Below are positions 28,211 through 36,584 of a stretch of DNA of 64,000 nt, one piece after another. The DNA comes from Zunongwangia sp. HGR-M22. GTDB taxonomy: Bacteria; Bacteroidota; Bacteroidia; Flavobacteriales; Flavobacteriaceae. The notes under the pieces are model-generated. The model saw only the letters and a list, made by a program, of their open reading frames with translations, was not told where the DNA came from and did not search any database. A program made the translations under genes and the position numbers. The number at the start of each line of letters is the position of its first letter. Positions within the stretch are counted from its first letter, which is position 1. The stretch lies in the NCBI RefSeq assembly GCF_027594425.1, contig NZ_CP115159.1, positions 62,001 through 126,000 on the forward strand, given 5' to 3'.

Positions 28211-28277
28211 TTTGCACGTAATTTGCACGCAGATTGCCTTTTTTCTTTGATTTCAGATGATATCAAATGATATCAAA
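28211..28277. repeat. Direct-repeat sites beside the attachment site
   Basis: Two copies of TTTGCACG (28211-28218 and 28222-28229) lie 11 bp apart (start to start). Three tandem 10-mers, TGATTTCAGA, TGATATCAAA and TGATATCAAA, lie at 28248-28277. They are between the integrase start and the tRNA fragment, where arm-type integrase or excisionase sites are expected. Confidence 0.5.
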
Positions 28278-28348
28278 AAATATGTAAAACATTGTTTTTC
28301 AATTAATTATATTGATATTTACGACTGCTTAATTTGCTTAGAAAGCAG

Positions 28349-28393
28349 CTCATAATCAAGGGGTCCCTGGTTCGAGCCCAGGTGGGACCACCA
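28349..28393 (+). other. Displaced 3' end of a CAT-anticodon tRNA gene; attachment site
   Basis: From the anticodon loop CTCATAA (28349-28355) onward a proper tRNA can be read: anticodon-stem 3' strand TCAAG, five-base variable loop, T stem CCTGG/CCAGG with loop TTCGAGC, acceptor 3' strand TGGGACC, discriminator A and CCA. The bases before it (AGCAG) do not pair with TCAAG, and no D arm or acceptor 5' strand is present. The gene is therefore cut in the anticodon loop. This is the expected trace of integration into a tRNA-Met or tRNA-Ile2 gene, with the complete tRNA restored at the other end of the element, outside the window. The tRNA's own terminator still follows. Confidence 0.85.
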
Positions 28394-28400
28394 GTAAAAT

Positions 28401-28429
28401 AAAGCCTTACAGAGATGTAAGGCTTTTTT
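28401..28429 (+). terminator. Terminator of the interrupted tRNA gene
   Basis: An 11-bp stem (AAAGCCTTACA with TGTAAGGCTTT) with loop GAGA is followed by further T residues. It sits 7 bp past the tRNA CCA. Confidence 0.85.
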
Positions 28430-28778
28430 GTTTCTAGTTTTGAACAACTTTTGGTCTAGTTGGTATGATGAATAAAAATTATACAATAGATTCTCTAATT
28501 AATGCTAAAAAATAATTATGAACATATAGGATTATAATGTCTTGATTTTTTAGGACCGAGTGGAAAGATGTTTGACCTGCGATCAGTTTCAGAATCAAAA
28601 ATATTTTCAGAATACATAAGTAGAATTAAGAATTCTTATGAGTAAGATTTACTTTATAGCTGAGATACTTAGAAATATTGGCAATTTTATGATAGCCTCA
28701 TGAGCGCTTTCTAGAAATTTTAAGCCAGTTTTTATAATATTCATGCTGATAATTCTAAAGCTATATTCGAATATTTAA
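28430..28778. other. Gene-free stretch downstream of the tRNA fragment
   Basis: AT-rich sequence without a usable reading frame, clear repeat or structured element. Confidence 0.5.
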
Positions 28779-29171
28779 TTAGTTTATAGGTTTAAATTTT
28801 AACCTACATCCTTGATCGCAGTCGGAATAAGCAGGAGTGAAAATAATATTAACATCTTCGTAATCCAATTCTTCAACAATAGTAGATGAGGTGCTTGCTA
28901 TTCCTATCATTCTGTTTGTAGTGCAATCAAAGTCTAAGTATATCTCATCATCTTGAATCGAATAACTTCCTATAGTGCACTGAGGAAACCGTGTAGAAAT
29001 GAAAGTCCCATCTTCATTAAAAGTATAGCTATAGGTATTCTCAGCAGGGGTCCATTGGTTATTATCGTTATAAATTTCCACTAACTTCCAAGAACCCACG
29101 ATTCTATCTACTTCATACATTCCATAATCTTGCGTATCACAGCTTATCGAAGTGAATAAAGAACAAGACAA
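28779..29171 (-). CDS. Lipocalin-like lipoprotein, probably frameshifted at its start
   Basis: The readable frame gives a 130-residue product with GSWKLVEIYNDNN, YSYTFNEDGTF and a beta-rich pattern typical of small Bacteroidetes lipocalin-like lipoproteins. It would have to start at a TTG with no proper signal peptide. An ATG at 29206 begins MNRIRLNLVLFF in another frame; one extra base in the seven-A run at 29170-29176 would join the two into a perfect lipoprotein signal ending SISC. So the gene is either a phase-variable or decayed gene, or there is a sequencing error in the homopolymer. Function unknown. Confidence 0.6.
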   Translation of the reverse strand: MSCSLFTSISCDTQDYGMYEVDRIVGSWKLVEIYNDNNQWTPAENTYSYTFNEDGTFISTRFPQCTIGSYSIQDDEIYLDFDCTTNRMIGIASTSSTIVEELDYEDVNIIFTPAYSDCDQGCRLKFKPIN

Positions 29172-29206
29172 AAAAACAATACAAGATTTAATCTAATTCT
29201 ATTCAT

Positions 29207-29654
29207 CGGTTATACAAATTAGGTTACAATAAAAAATTATAATAGCATAGAATCCAAGTGAAACTATAGCTCAGCCTGTTATTTGCTGAAATTTGAGTAG
29301 GAAGAATATAAAGCCTAAAGTAAAATTTTATGATTTATATAACATAATTCGGGTATTGCAAATATAATTAAACATCTGAAGTATAGATATTTATGTTTTT
29401 TAATTTTGAGGATTTAACATTTAAAAGTGTGGGGTTTGAGATATTAAAAGGCAAATAAGATATATTGGAATAATCTATACAATTTGGCAAGTTGATTAGT
29501 TTCAAAGCTAGATTTATACCCCCAAATAAAATATTTCGAAAAAACATATATTTTCGGAACAGGCATGATCAAATAAAAAGGTATTCATTCTTTAAGCTAT
29601 GTATTTTCGCAAAAGGATAGATTAAGATAGTATAATTATTGCGTGGAGATATAG
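29207..29654. other. Gene-free stretch upstream of the SusD fragment
   Basis: AT-rich, with no reading frame or recognisable SusC or SusD N-terminal remnant. If a full SusCD pair once stood here, its front part has been deleted rather than just mutated. Confidence 0.45.
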
Positions 29655-30359
29655 AATTGCGCAGCAAATTGGGGAGGAAATGATGATAATATGAGTTTTC
29701 TTAAATGGTTTACGATGCCTATAGAAATTCAGACTTATGGTGGATATACCGTTCCAAAAAAACAGTATTACGACTCTTTTGAAGAAGGTGATAAAAGAAG
29801 ATCGGCAACCTTAATTGGGCCTGTAGATGAACATCCAGATCCAGATATCAATATATCAGATTATCCAAATATTCAGGCAAATTATAACGGAATAAACACT
29901 TGCGGAACTGTAGAAAATCCATGGACTCAAGAAGGGAGAAGTGGTTATTATGAAGTGAAGTACTGGAGAAATCCACTTATTGATGCTTTCCAAGGAAATA
30001 TTTTTAGCGATCAAAATCTAATTTTGCTTCGCTACGGTCAAGTTTTGCTTAGTCTTGCTGAAGCTCATCATCGTGCAGGAAATATAGGTACGGCAGAAGA
30101 TTACGTCGCACAAGTAAGAGAACGAGCAAGTTTAACGACGTTGCCAGATGGTGATATGTTAGATGTCATATTAGAAGAATATAGACACGAATTAGGAGGA
30201 GAATTTTCTTTATGGTGGGTGCTAAGAAGATCTGGTGAGCATTTAAATTATATTTCCGATCATTTCGGAATTACATTTCCTACAGGAAAAGATATTTTAC
30301 CAATTCCTCAGGAGCAAATGGATGCTAACCCCAATTTAGTACAAAATCCTGGCTACTAA
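29655..30359 (+). pseudogene. SusD/RagB C-terminal fragment
   Basis: The open frame runs from just after a stop at 29652 and includes AANWGGNDDN before the first ATG (29691). It reads as the C-terminal half of a SusD: FQGNIFSDQNLILLRYGQVLLSLAEAHHRAGN, the conserved EYRHELGGEFSLWWVLRRSGE, and the terminal LPIPQEQMDANPNLVQNPGY. The signal peptide, lipobox and N-terminal ligand-binding half are missing, and no SusC precedes it. A lipid anchor is impossible, so the product should not work as a SusD. It lies next to GH97, GH2 and GH43 genes and is the relic of that locus's uptake pair. Confidence 0.85.
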
Positions 30360-30385
30360 TTTTAGCTGGTTTTTTTACTTTCATG

Positions 30386-30411
30386 AGTCTCTCCAATAGA
30401 GAGACTTTTTT
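30386..30411 (+). terminator. Terminator after the SusD fragment
   Basis: AGTCTCTC pairs with a GAGAGACT arm over a short A/T loop and is followed by a T run. It lies about 27 bp after the stop codon. Confidence 0.7.
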
Positions 30412-31116
30412 GTTTTTAATTGCGAAAAAATCTTTTCATTTTCAAGTTTAATCTGGTAAGCGGAAAAAATTATCACTATCCTTCAAATGCTCATATAATT
30501 ATACTTAAACAGGTTTTATTCAAAGGAATTATAAATCCAAATAAAATTTAATTTTTTCGATGAAATCGAAAAAAATATAGACGAAATGGCGTGTATAAGA
30601 TTTTAATTATTTAAATTAGTACCACCAACTAAAACCTTTTAATGACCAATGCTATCTTTTTTACATAAAAATCGTTTTTTCATTATTCTTGTTTTAAGCA
30701 CAACAGCGGTGTGGTTTACTCTCGATATGATTTATTACAATAATTTACCTTAATACTATAATTTTTAGGTTTTAGGTTTTAGCTCAGTTTATTCCTAAAA
30801 TAGCTAATGATTCTTGGCTATTCTTATAATGTAATTATCCTATTGTTTTGAGTGGTAGGATCGTTATCTAGCGGCAATTGATCATCGTTTTCATTCAGAA
30901 AATGCCTTATATTTTAAGTAGTATTTTTCTTCTTCACAGTTCTCGAATTATAATTTTTAGGTGCACGTACTATTAAACATTCAGAATAATAGTATTTTTA
31001 AAATTCAGTTATTCGTTAAGGTTTTCGCTTTTAAACAAATTGGAATAGAAGCGAATAAAAAACAAATTTTAAATCAACATAAGCTTAAACGTTAGTTATA
31101 ATCCGAAATTTAAAAA
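30412..31116. other. Long gene-poor stretch before GH97
   Basis: A perfect 10-bp hairpin (TTTTTTCGAT/ATCGAAAAAA, loop GAA) lies at 30552-30574. A 34-codon frame at 30649-30753 is listed separately. The remainder is AT-rich; it must contain the GH97 promoter, but no clear -33/-7 pair was recognised. Confidence 0.45.
30649..30753 (+). other. 34-codon frame encoding one hydrophobic helix
   Basis: The frame begins MLSFLHKNRFFIILVL and would encode a single membrane helix. It may be a true small membrane protein or the remnant N-terminus of a lost transporter. No supporting context exists. Confidence 0.2.
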
Positions 31117-33060
31117 ATGAAATTACTAAGAATTCAACCTTTTCTTGCCTTACTATTTTTAGGTAATCTAGTTACCGCACAAATTGGTGAAATCAAAAGT
31201 CCAGATGGGCAAATCAGTTTAAAATTAAATGAAAACAACGGAAAAATATCTTATGATGTTCGTTACGCAAACGCTTCGTTTTTAGAATACTCGCCGTTAG
31301 GTTTAAAAACCTCATTGGGTGATTTTTCTTCAAATCTTAAATATATTTCTTCGGAAATTAATAGCATCGAAGATTCTTACGAGCTAAAGAAGGCCAAAGT
31401 GAGCCATGTAGATTATAAGGCTAATGAATTAGTGGCAAAATTTGTAAATGAAAACGACGATAGCCTTTTTGTATATTTTCGAGTTTCTAATCGCGATGTA
31501 GCATATTCGTATCAACTAAAATCAAAAGCTGGGAGAAGTAATATCAAGATTCTTGAAGAAACCTCTGGTTTTAATTTGCCAGAAGGTACAACTAGCTATA
31601 TTACGCCACAAGCCTTACCAATGACGGGGTGGAGTGAAACTAAACCTTCTTATGAAGAAGAATATACGCTAAGTGAGAAATTAGGTGAGCCATCAAAGTA
31701 TGGTGTTGGTTATACTTTTCCTGCATTATTCAAATTAGGTGAAAAAGGCTGGATTTTGATTTCTGAAACCGGTGTAGATAGTCGTTATCCCGGTAGTCGA
31801 TTAAGTGAATCTACAGATGACGGTTTATTCAGTATCAAATTTCCGCAGGAAGGAGAAAATAATAGCATTGGCGATACTTTTGCTGCTATGGCAATGCCAG
31901 CAAAAACACCGTGGAGAACAATCACGCTTGGGAAAACTTTAAAACCAATAGTTGAATCTACGGTAGCTTTCGATTTAGTAAAACAAAAATACGAACCTAG
32001 TAGCGATTACAAAATGGGGCGTGCTACCTGGAGTTGGATCGTTTGGCAGGATAACAGTATTAATTATGAAGACCAGATTAAATATATCGATCTCGCCGCA
32101 TCTTTAAATTTTGAATATGTACTGATCGATAATTGGTGGGATAATAATATTGGTTACGAACGAATGGAAGAGCTGGTGAAATATGCACAATCTAAAAATG
32201 TAGATGTTTTGCTTTGGTATAATTCTAACGGATATTGGAACGAAGCGCCACAAACTCCACAGGATAAAATGAATACTAGCGCTGCCAGAAAAAAAGAAAT
32301 GGAGTGGTTGCAAAAAATTGGTGTTAAAGGTTTAAAAGTCGATTTCTTTGGCGGGGATAAACAAACCACCATGAAGTTGTACGAAGATATTTTAGCCGAA
32401 GCTAACGATTATGGTCTGGGAATTACATTTCATGGATGTACTATCCCAAGAGGATGGGAAAAAATGTATCCAAATTATGTAACTTCAGAGGCAGTTTTAG
32501 CTTCAGAGAATTTAATATTTGGTCAGGAAGCTTTAGATAAACATGCCTTAAACTCTACAATCTTACCCTTTACGAGGAATGCTATAGGTGCGATGGACTT
32601 TGCTCCGGTATTTCTAAATCAAAGAATGTCCAGAGATCAGGAAAGTGGTACAATAAGAAGTACAACTGATGCTTTCGAATTAGCAACTTCTATATTATAC
32701 TTTTCACCAATTCAACATTTTGGATTAACACCTAATAATTTAGAGGAGCAGCCCAATTATGTTTTAGATTTTATAAAAGAAGTACCAACAGTTTGGGATG
32801 AGACGATTTATATTGGAGGAGAACCAGAAGATTATACCGCTTTAGCTCGTAGAAAAGGTGATCGATGGTATGTTGCGGTAACAAACGCTAAAAAGGAAAA
32901 ACGAAAAATAGAGCTCAATCTACCAATGTTAGCAGGAAAAGAGATGAAACATCTTTATGATAACAAAGATAAAACCGCAGCTTATAAAGCTTCGAAAGTA
33001 AAGAAAAACGGAACTCTAAAAATAGAATTGCAGCCAGAAGGTGGTGCTGTTATATATTAA
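31117..33060 (+). CDS. Glycoside hydrolase family 97, probably retaining alpha-galactosidase-like
   Basis: A 647-residue exported enzyme with a signal peptide (about 1-21, ending VTAQ). The N-terminal beta-sandwich (IKSPDGQISLKL onward) and central (beta/alpha)8 barrel follow the GH97 layout. KVDFFGGD places Asp409 where retaining GH97 enzymes (alpha-galactosidase branch) have the nucleophile, and Glu458 in YVTSEAVLASENL is the likely acid/base. SusB-type alpha-glucosidases instead use Glu bases with inversion. The C-terminal beta domain is present, so length is normal. A terminator follows directly. With the GH2 and GH43 genes it suggests a galactose- or arabinose-containing plant or algal glycan. 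Confidence 0.9.
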   Translation: MKLLRIQPFLALLFLGNLVTAQIGEIKSPDGQISLKLNENNGKISYDVRYANASFLEYSPLGLKTSLGDFSSNLKYISSEINSIEDSYELKKAKVSHVDYKANELVAKFVNENDDSLFVYFRVSNRDVAYSYQLKSKAGRSNIKILEETSGFNLPEGTTSYITPQALPMTGWSETKPSYEEEYTLSEKLGEPSKYGVGYTFPALFKLGEKGWILISETGVDSRYPGSRLSESTDDGLFSIKFPQEGENNSIGDTFAAMAMPAKTPWRTITLGKTLKPIVESTVAFDLVKQKYEPSSDYKMGRATWSWIVWQDNSINYEDQIKYIDLAASLNFEYVLIDNWWDNNIGYERMEELVKYAQSKNVDVLLWYNSNGYWNEAPQTPQDKMNTSAARKKEMEWLQKIGVKGLKVDFFGGDKQTTMKLYEDILAEANDYGLGITFHGCTIPRGWEKMYPNYVTSEAVLASENLIFGQEALDKHALNSTILPFTRNAIGAMDFAPVFLNQRMSRDQESGTIRSTTDAFELATSILYFSPIQHFGLTPNNLEEQPNYVLDFIKEVPTVWDETIYIGGEPEDYTALARRKGDRWYVAVTNAKKEKRKIELNLPMLAGKEMKHLYDNKDKTAAYKASKVKKNGTLKIELQPEGGAVIY

Positions 33061-33080
33061 AGACAGATTGAAATTATATA

Positions 33081-33114
33081 AAAAAGCTTCTCGTCTCGAG
33101 AAGCTTTTTTTTTT
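33081..33114 (+). terminator. Terminator after GH97
   Basis: A 13-bp perfect stem (AAAAAGCTTCTCG with CGAGAAGCTTTTT) with loop TCT is followed by a T run. Confidence 0.92.
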
Positions 33115-33239
33115 GAATAATTTTCAGAAATCATGCTAATACGATTTTGTAAGCTTTTGATGATAAGAAAAGTAGAAGCATTGAAAGATAACTGTAAAAT
33201 TTACATTAAATTAGAAAACCGTAACTAAAGTTATCATCA

Positions 33240-35681
33240 ATGAAATTGAAAATCGTTAATTTATTAATCTTAGTTTTATTTTTTCAGGCTTCAGCTTATG
33301 CGCAGCAACGCCACACAGAAATTCTTCAAAATGACTGGAAATTTATAAAAGGAAATCCTTCTGAAGCCAAAGAAGTGGTAACAAATACTTCAGATTGGAA
33401 AACAATAAGCATTCCGCATGATTGGGCGGTTGAAGAAGATTTTATTGAAGATGGTGATGGCAATACCGGGAAACTTCCGTGGAAAGGGGAGGCTTGGTAT
33501 CGCCGAAATTTAGATCTTTCAGCAATAAAAAAGGACGATAAAGTATTCCTGATTTTTGATGGTGTAATGGCCTTCCCGAAAGTGTATGTTAATGGAGAGC
33601 TTGCCGGGCAATGGGATTATGGCTATAATTCATTTTATATAGATATTACCGATAAACTTGATTATTCTGAAAATGCTAAGAATGTACTTGCTGTTCATGT
33701 GGATACGCGAAAACACGATAGCAGATGGTATCCCGGAGCAGGAATTTACCGGAAAGTCAGTTTAATCTCTATGGCGCCAATCCATACAAAAATATGGGGA
33801 ACGCAAATTACTACGCCAATCATAAAACCAAATTATGCCGATGTTCGAATTTCCAGTCTGGTAAAAAATGAAACTTCCGAAGCAAAAAAAGTTAGCGTTA
33901 CACAGCGCATTTTAAATCCTGAAGGCAACGAGGTTTCCAGCAAAAGTATTTCTCATGATCTAAGAGCCGGCGAAGAAAATTATTTTGAAGTAGATGTACA
34001 ACTAATCGATCCTATGCGTTGGGATATCGAACATCCGCATTTATATAAAGTCATTACAGAAGTTAATGTAGATGAAAAAATCAGTGATGTTTCTGAAACT
34101 ACTTTTGGGATTAGAAGCATTGAATTTACGCCAGATGATGGATTTCATTTAAACGGAAGAAGGGTGCAGCTTAAAGGCGTGAATTTGCACCACGCTCACG
34201 GTCCGCTTGGCGCTGCATTCTATCCCAGAGCCATGGAACGTCAATTAGAAATTATGAAATCTATGGGTGTAAATGCAATTAGAAGCAGCCATAATACCGC
34301 TGCTCCTGAAGTTTTAGAATTGTGCGATAAAATGGGCATTTTGATGTTTAACGAGGTTTTTGATAAATACGATCGCAAAGCCGATATTGTAGATACCACT
34401 AACTTTGAAAGTTTTGCTGAACGAAATATTCGCAATTTCGTAATGCGAGATCGTAACCATCCGTCAGTATTTATTTGGAGTGTAGGGAACGAGATGCATG
34501 ATGTGCAGGCCAATGCTAATAATGGTTTTCAGAGATTACATACCATGCTGAATTATGTTCGAAAATACGATTATACCCGTCCGGTAACTATGGTGAATGA
34601 TGTTCAGGATAATGCAGCTTTACGACATTTTGATTTTTACGATGTGCATAGTTGGAATTACGGCAGGCGTTATCAATTGGCTCGCCAAATGGAACCCAAT
34701 AAATCGGTCATTATTTCAGAATCTGCTTCCACCGTAAGTACACGCGGATTTTACGAATTTCCATTACCCGAAAAGAAAACAGATTTCACCAAATCACTTC
34801 AGGTTAGTTCTTACGATTTTCATGCGCCAAGTTGGGCAGAAATTGGCGACGATGATTTTATGTGGCAGCAAGATGAATCGTATATCGCAGGCGAATTTGT
34901 ATGGACCGGTTTCGATTATTTGGGGGAACCAACACCGTACACCAATCGAACCGTAAAAGATATGGGAATGAGCGATAAGGAAGCCGCGCGTAGCTCTTAC
35001 TTCGGAATTGTAGATATTGTCGGAATTCCGAAAGATCGATATTATTTATACAAAAGCTATTGGAAGCCCGATGAGAAAACGATTCATATTTTACCACATT
35101 GGAACTGGAAAGGAAAAGAAGGCGAGAATGTTCCGGTTTTTGTGTATACCAATGGCGATTGTGCCGAACTTTTTATCAACGGAAAATCGCAAGGCAAACA
35201 ATGTAAATCGCCGGCATCTCAAAATTCAACCGAACGTTTTCGTTTGATGTGGAAAGACGTGGTTTACGAACCCGGAGAAGTAAAGGTAGTCGCTTATAAA
35301 CAAGGTGAAAAATTGGGAGAAAAAATACTGAAAACTACTTCAGAAGCGACCAAGATTAAGCTTTCGGCAGATCGAAAAACGATAAAGGCCAATGGAATGG
35401 ATCTTTCTTATATTTTGGTGGAAGCTTTTGATAAAGACGGAAATCTGGATCCTTTAGCGAAGGAACGTTTAGAAATTGAAGTTAGTGGAGCAGGAGAATT
35501 AGCCGGTGCCGGAAATGGCGATCCACAGTCTTTCGAGCCACTTCAGGATGATAAAGTCGATTTATTCTACGGAAAAGCAATGATTATTCTAAAATCTGGA
35601 ATGGAAGCAGGAACGATTAAACTCAAAGTGAGTAGTGAAAATCTGAAAGGAGAAACGATAAAAATTAAAACTGAAAAATAG
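33240..35681 (+). CDS. Glycoside hydrolase family 2, beta-galactosidase-like
   Basis: An 813-residue exported enzyme with a signal peptide (about 1-21, ending AYAQ). A sugar-binding domain (LPWKGEAWYRRNLDL) comes first, then an Ig-like domain and the TIM barrel. The acid/base is Glu418 in WSVGNEMH and the nucleophile Glu494 in IISESAS; SSHNTAAPEVLELCDKMGI is the usual GH2 loop. A DUF4982-like and a further beta domain end the protein. The architecture is that of Bacteroidetes GH2 beta-galactosidases, though beta-glucuronidase or mannosidase activity cannot be ruled out. It has its own terminator (35684). Confidence 0.9.
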   Translation: MKLKIVNLLILVLFFQASAYAQQRHTEILQNDWKFIKGNPSEAKEVVTNTSDWKTISIPHDWAVEEDFIEDGDGNTGKLPWKGEAWYRRNLDLSAIKKDDKVFLIFDGVMAFPKVYVNGELAGQWDYGYNSFYIDITDKLDYSENAKNVLAVHVDTRKHDSRWYPGAGIYRKVSLISMAPIHTKIWGTQITTPIIKPNYADVRISSLVKNETSEAKKVSVTQRILNPEGNEVSSKSISHDLRAGEENYFEVDVQLIDPMRWDIEHPHLYKVITEVNVDEKISDVSETTFGIRSIEFTPDDGFHLNGRRVQLKGVNLHHAHGPLGAAFYPRAMERQLEIMKSMGVNAIRSSHNTAAPEVLELCDKMGILMFNEVFDKYDRKADIVDTTNFESFAERNIRNFVMRDRNHPSVFIWSVGNEMHDVQANANNGFQRLHTMLNYVRKYDYTRPVTMVNDVQDNAALRHFDFYDVHSWNYGRRYQLARQMEPNKSVIISESASTVSTRGFYEFPLPEKKTDFTKSLQVSSYDFHAPSWAEIGDDDFMWQQDESYIAGEFVWTGFDYLGEPTPYTNRTVKDMGMSDKEAARSSYFGIVDIVGIPKDRYYLYKSYWKPDEKTIHILPHWNWKGKEGENVPVFVYTNGDCAELFINGKSQGKQCKSPASQNSTERFRLMWKDVVYEPGEVKVVAYKQGEKLGEKILKTTSEATKIKLSADRKTIKANGMDLSYILVEAFDKDGNLDPLAKERLEIEVSGAGELAGAGNGDPQSFEPLQDDKVDLFYGKAMIILKSGMEAGTIKLKVSSENLKGETIKIKTEK

Positions 35682-35683
35682 GG

Positions 35684-35723
35684 AAAAGCATCGATTCTGA
35701 GAACTAACAGAATCGATGCTTTT
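35684..35723 (+). terminator. Terminator after GH2
   Basis: A 16-bp perfect stem (AAAAGCATCGATTCTG with CAGAATCGATGCTTTT) and an 8-nt loop starting 2 bp after the GH2 stop codon. Confidence 0.9.
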
Positions 35724-35833
35724 TAAATAATCGATAAGTTAAATTGTCATCCTGAACTTGATTAAGGATCTCATCAAGATTATTTATTCAAAAACTTCAA
35801 CCAAAATTCGATAATTTTGAATAGCATTTAAAT

Positions 35834-36346
35834 TTAAAACTCCTTCGAAAATACCAGTCTGGAACCTCGATTTTCAGTAGAAATTTCTTTTACTTCAGTT
35901 AATCCTAATTTTTTAATGGCATTTATGGAAGCATGATTATCTGGACTGGCAGCTGCCAAAATTCGATTTAATTGAAGCTCATTTTTAGTAAAATCGATCC
36001 AAAATTGCCCAATTTCAGTAGCAAAACCTTTTCCCCAATAATCTTGATGTAGCACAAATCCAAATTCAAGATCATCTTCATCCCCAAGAAAGTTACACGG
36101 AATTAATCCTGTAAAACCAATAAAGTTTTCAGTGGTTTTGTCTAAAACGCATACAAAACCGATCTGATCTTCATCATTCAGGATAAAATTATTGCTTAAA
36201 ACATCTAAAAACTCTTTTTTGCTGAGCGTTCTTCCTTTAAAGGCCGATTTCATTACGGTTTCGTTCTCGCAAAAGAGTTGATAAAGCGGCATAAACAATT
36301 CGGCTTGAAAACTCACAATTTTGAGTCGGTTAGTTTCTAGTTGCAT
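35834..36346 (-). CDS. GNAT acetyltransferase, RimJ/RimL-like
   Basis: A 170-residue cytoplasmic protein with the GNAT pattern: METNRLKI-type start (MQLETNRLKIVSF), beta strands with GFTGLIPC, the acetyl-CoA-binding region YWGKGFATEIGQFW, and the C-terminal NHASINAIKKLGLTEV. This is the standard layout of RimJ/RimL ribosomal-protein-type acetyltransferases; the substrate is unknown. It lies alone on the minus strand between the glycosidase genes. Confidence 0.88.
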   Translation of the reverse strand: MQLETNRLKIVSFQAELFMPLYQLFCENETVMKSAFKGRTLSKKEFLDVLSNNFILNDEDQIGFVCVLDKTTENFIGFTGLIPCNFLGDEDDLEFGFVLHQDYWGKGFATEIGQFWIDFTKNELQLNRILAAASPDNHASINAIKKLGLTEVKEISTENRGSRLVFSKEF

Positions 36347-36521
36347 TTTAGAGTGTTTGATTTGAAGGTGAAATGTATGGAAAATATTGAGTTTAGATTA
36401 TAGATAAAGAGTGAATAACCAAAATCCAGAATCGAGATAAAGTAACTTTGATTGTTCTGAATTACTTTTAATAAATGCGGTTAGGCATTCATGAAAATTG
36501 AATTTTCAGAAGATATTATTC

Positions 36522-36552
36522 TTTGAAACATATTGTGCTTACACTATATTTA
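36522..36552 (+). promoter_or_regulatory. Bacteroidetes promoter TTTG-N19-TATATTTA for GH43
   Basis: TTTG at 36522-36525 and TATATTTA at 36545-36552 are separated by exactly 19 bp, matching the phylum's -33/-7 consensus (TTTG, TAnnTTTG) with one mismatch. Transcription would begin near 36558, downstream of the upstream ATG at 36498, so translation should start at 36585. Confidence 0.7.
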
Positions 36553-36584
36553 CATATTTCAAAATAAATAATCTCTTCATATTC

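Noticed and set aside
28321-28393. Complete tRNA gene
   Set aside because: The 5' acceptor strand, D arm and anticodon 5' strand are missing; only the part from the anticodon loop to CCA can be folded.
36498-36584. Upstream ATG for the GH43 gene
   Set aside because: It precedes the promoter at 36522-36552 and would spoil a normal signal peptide.
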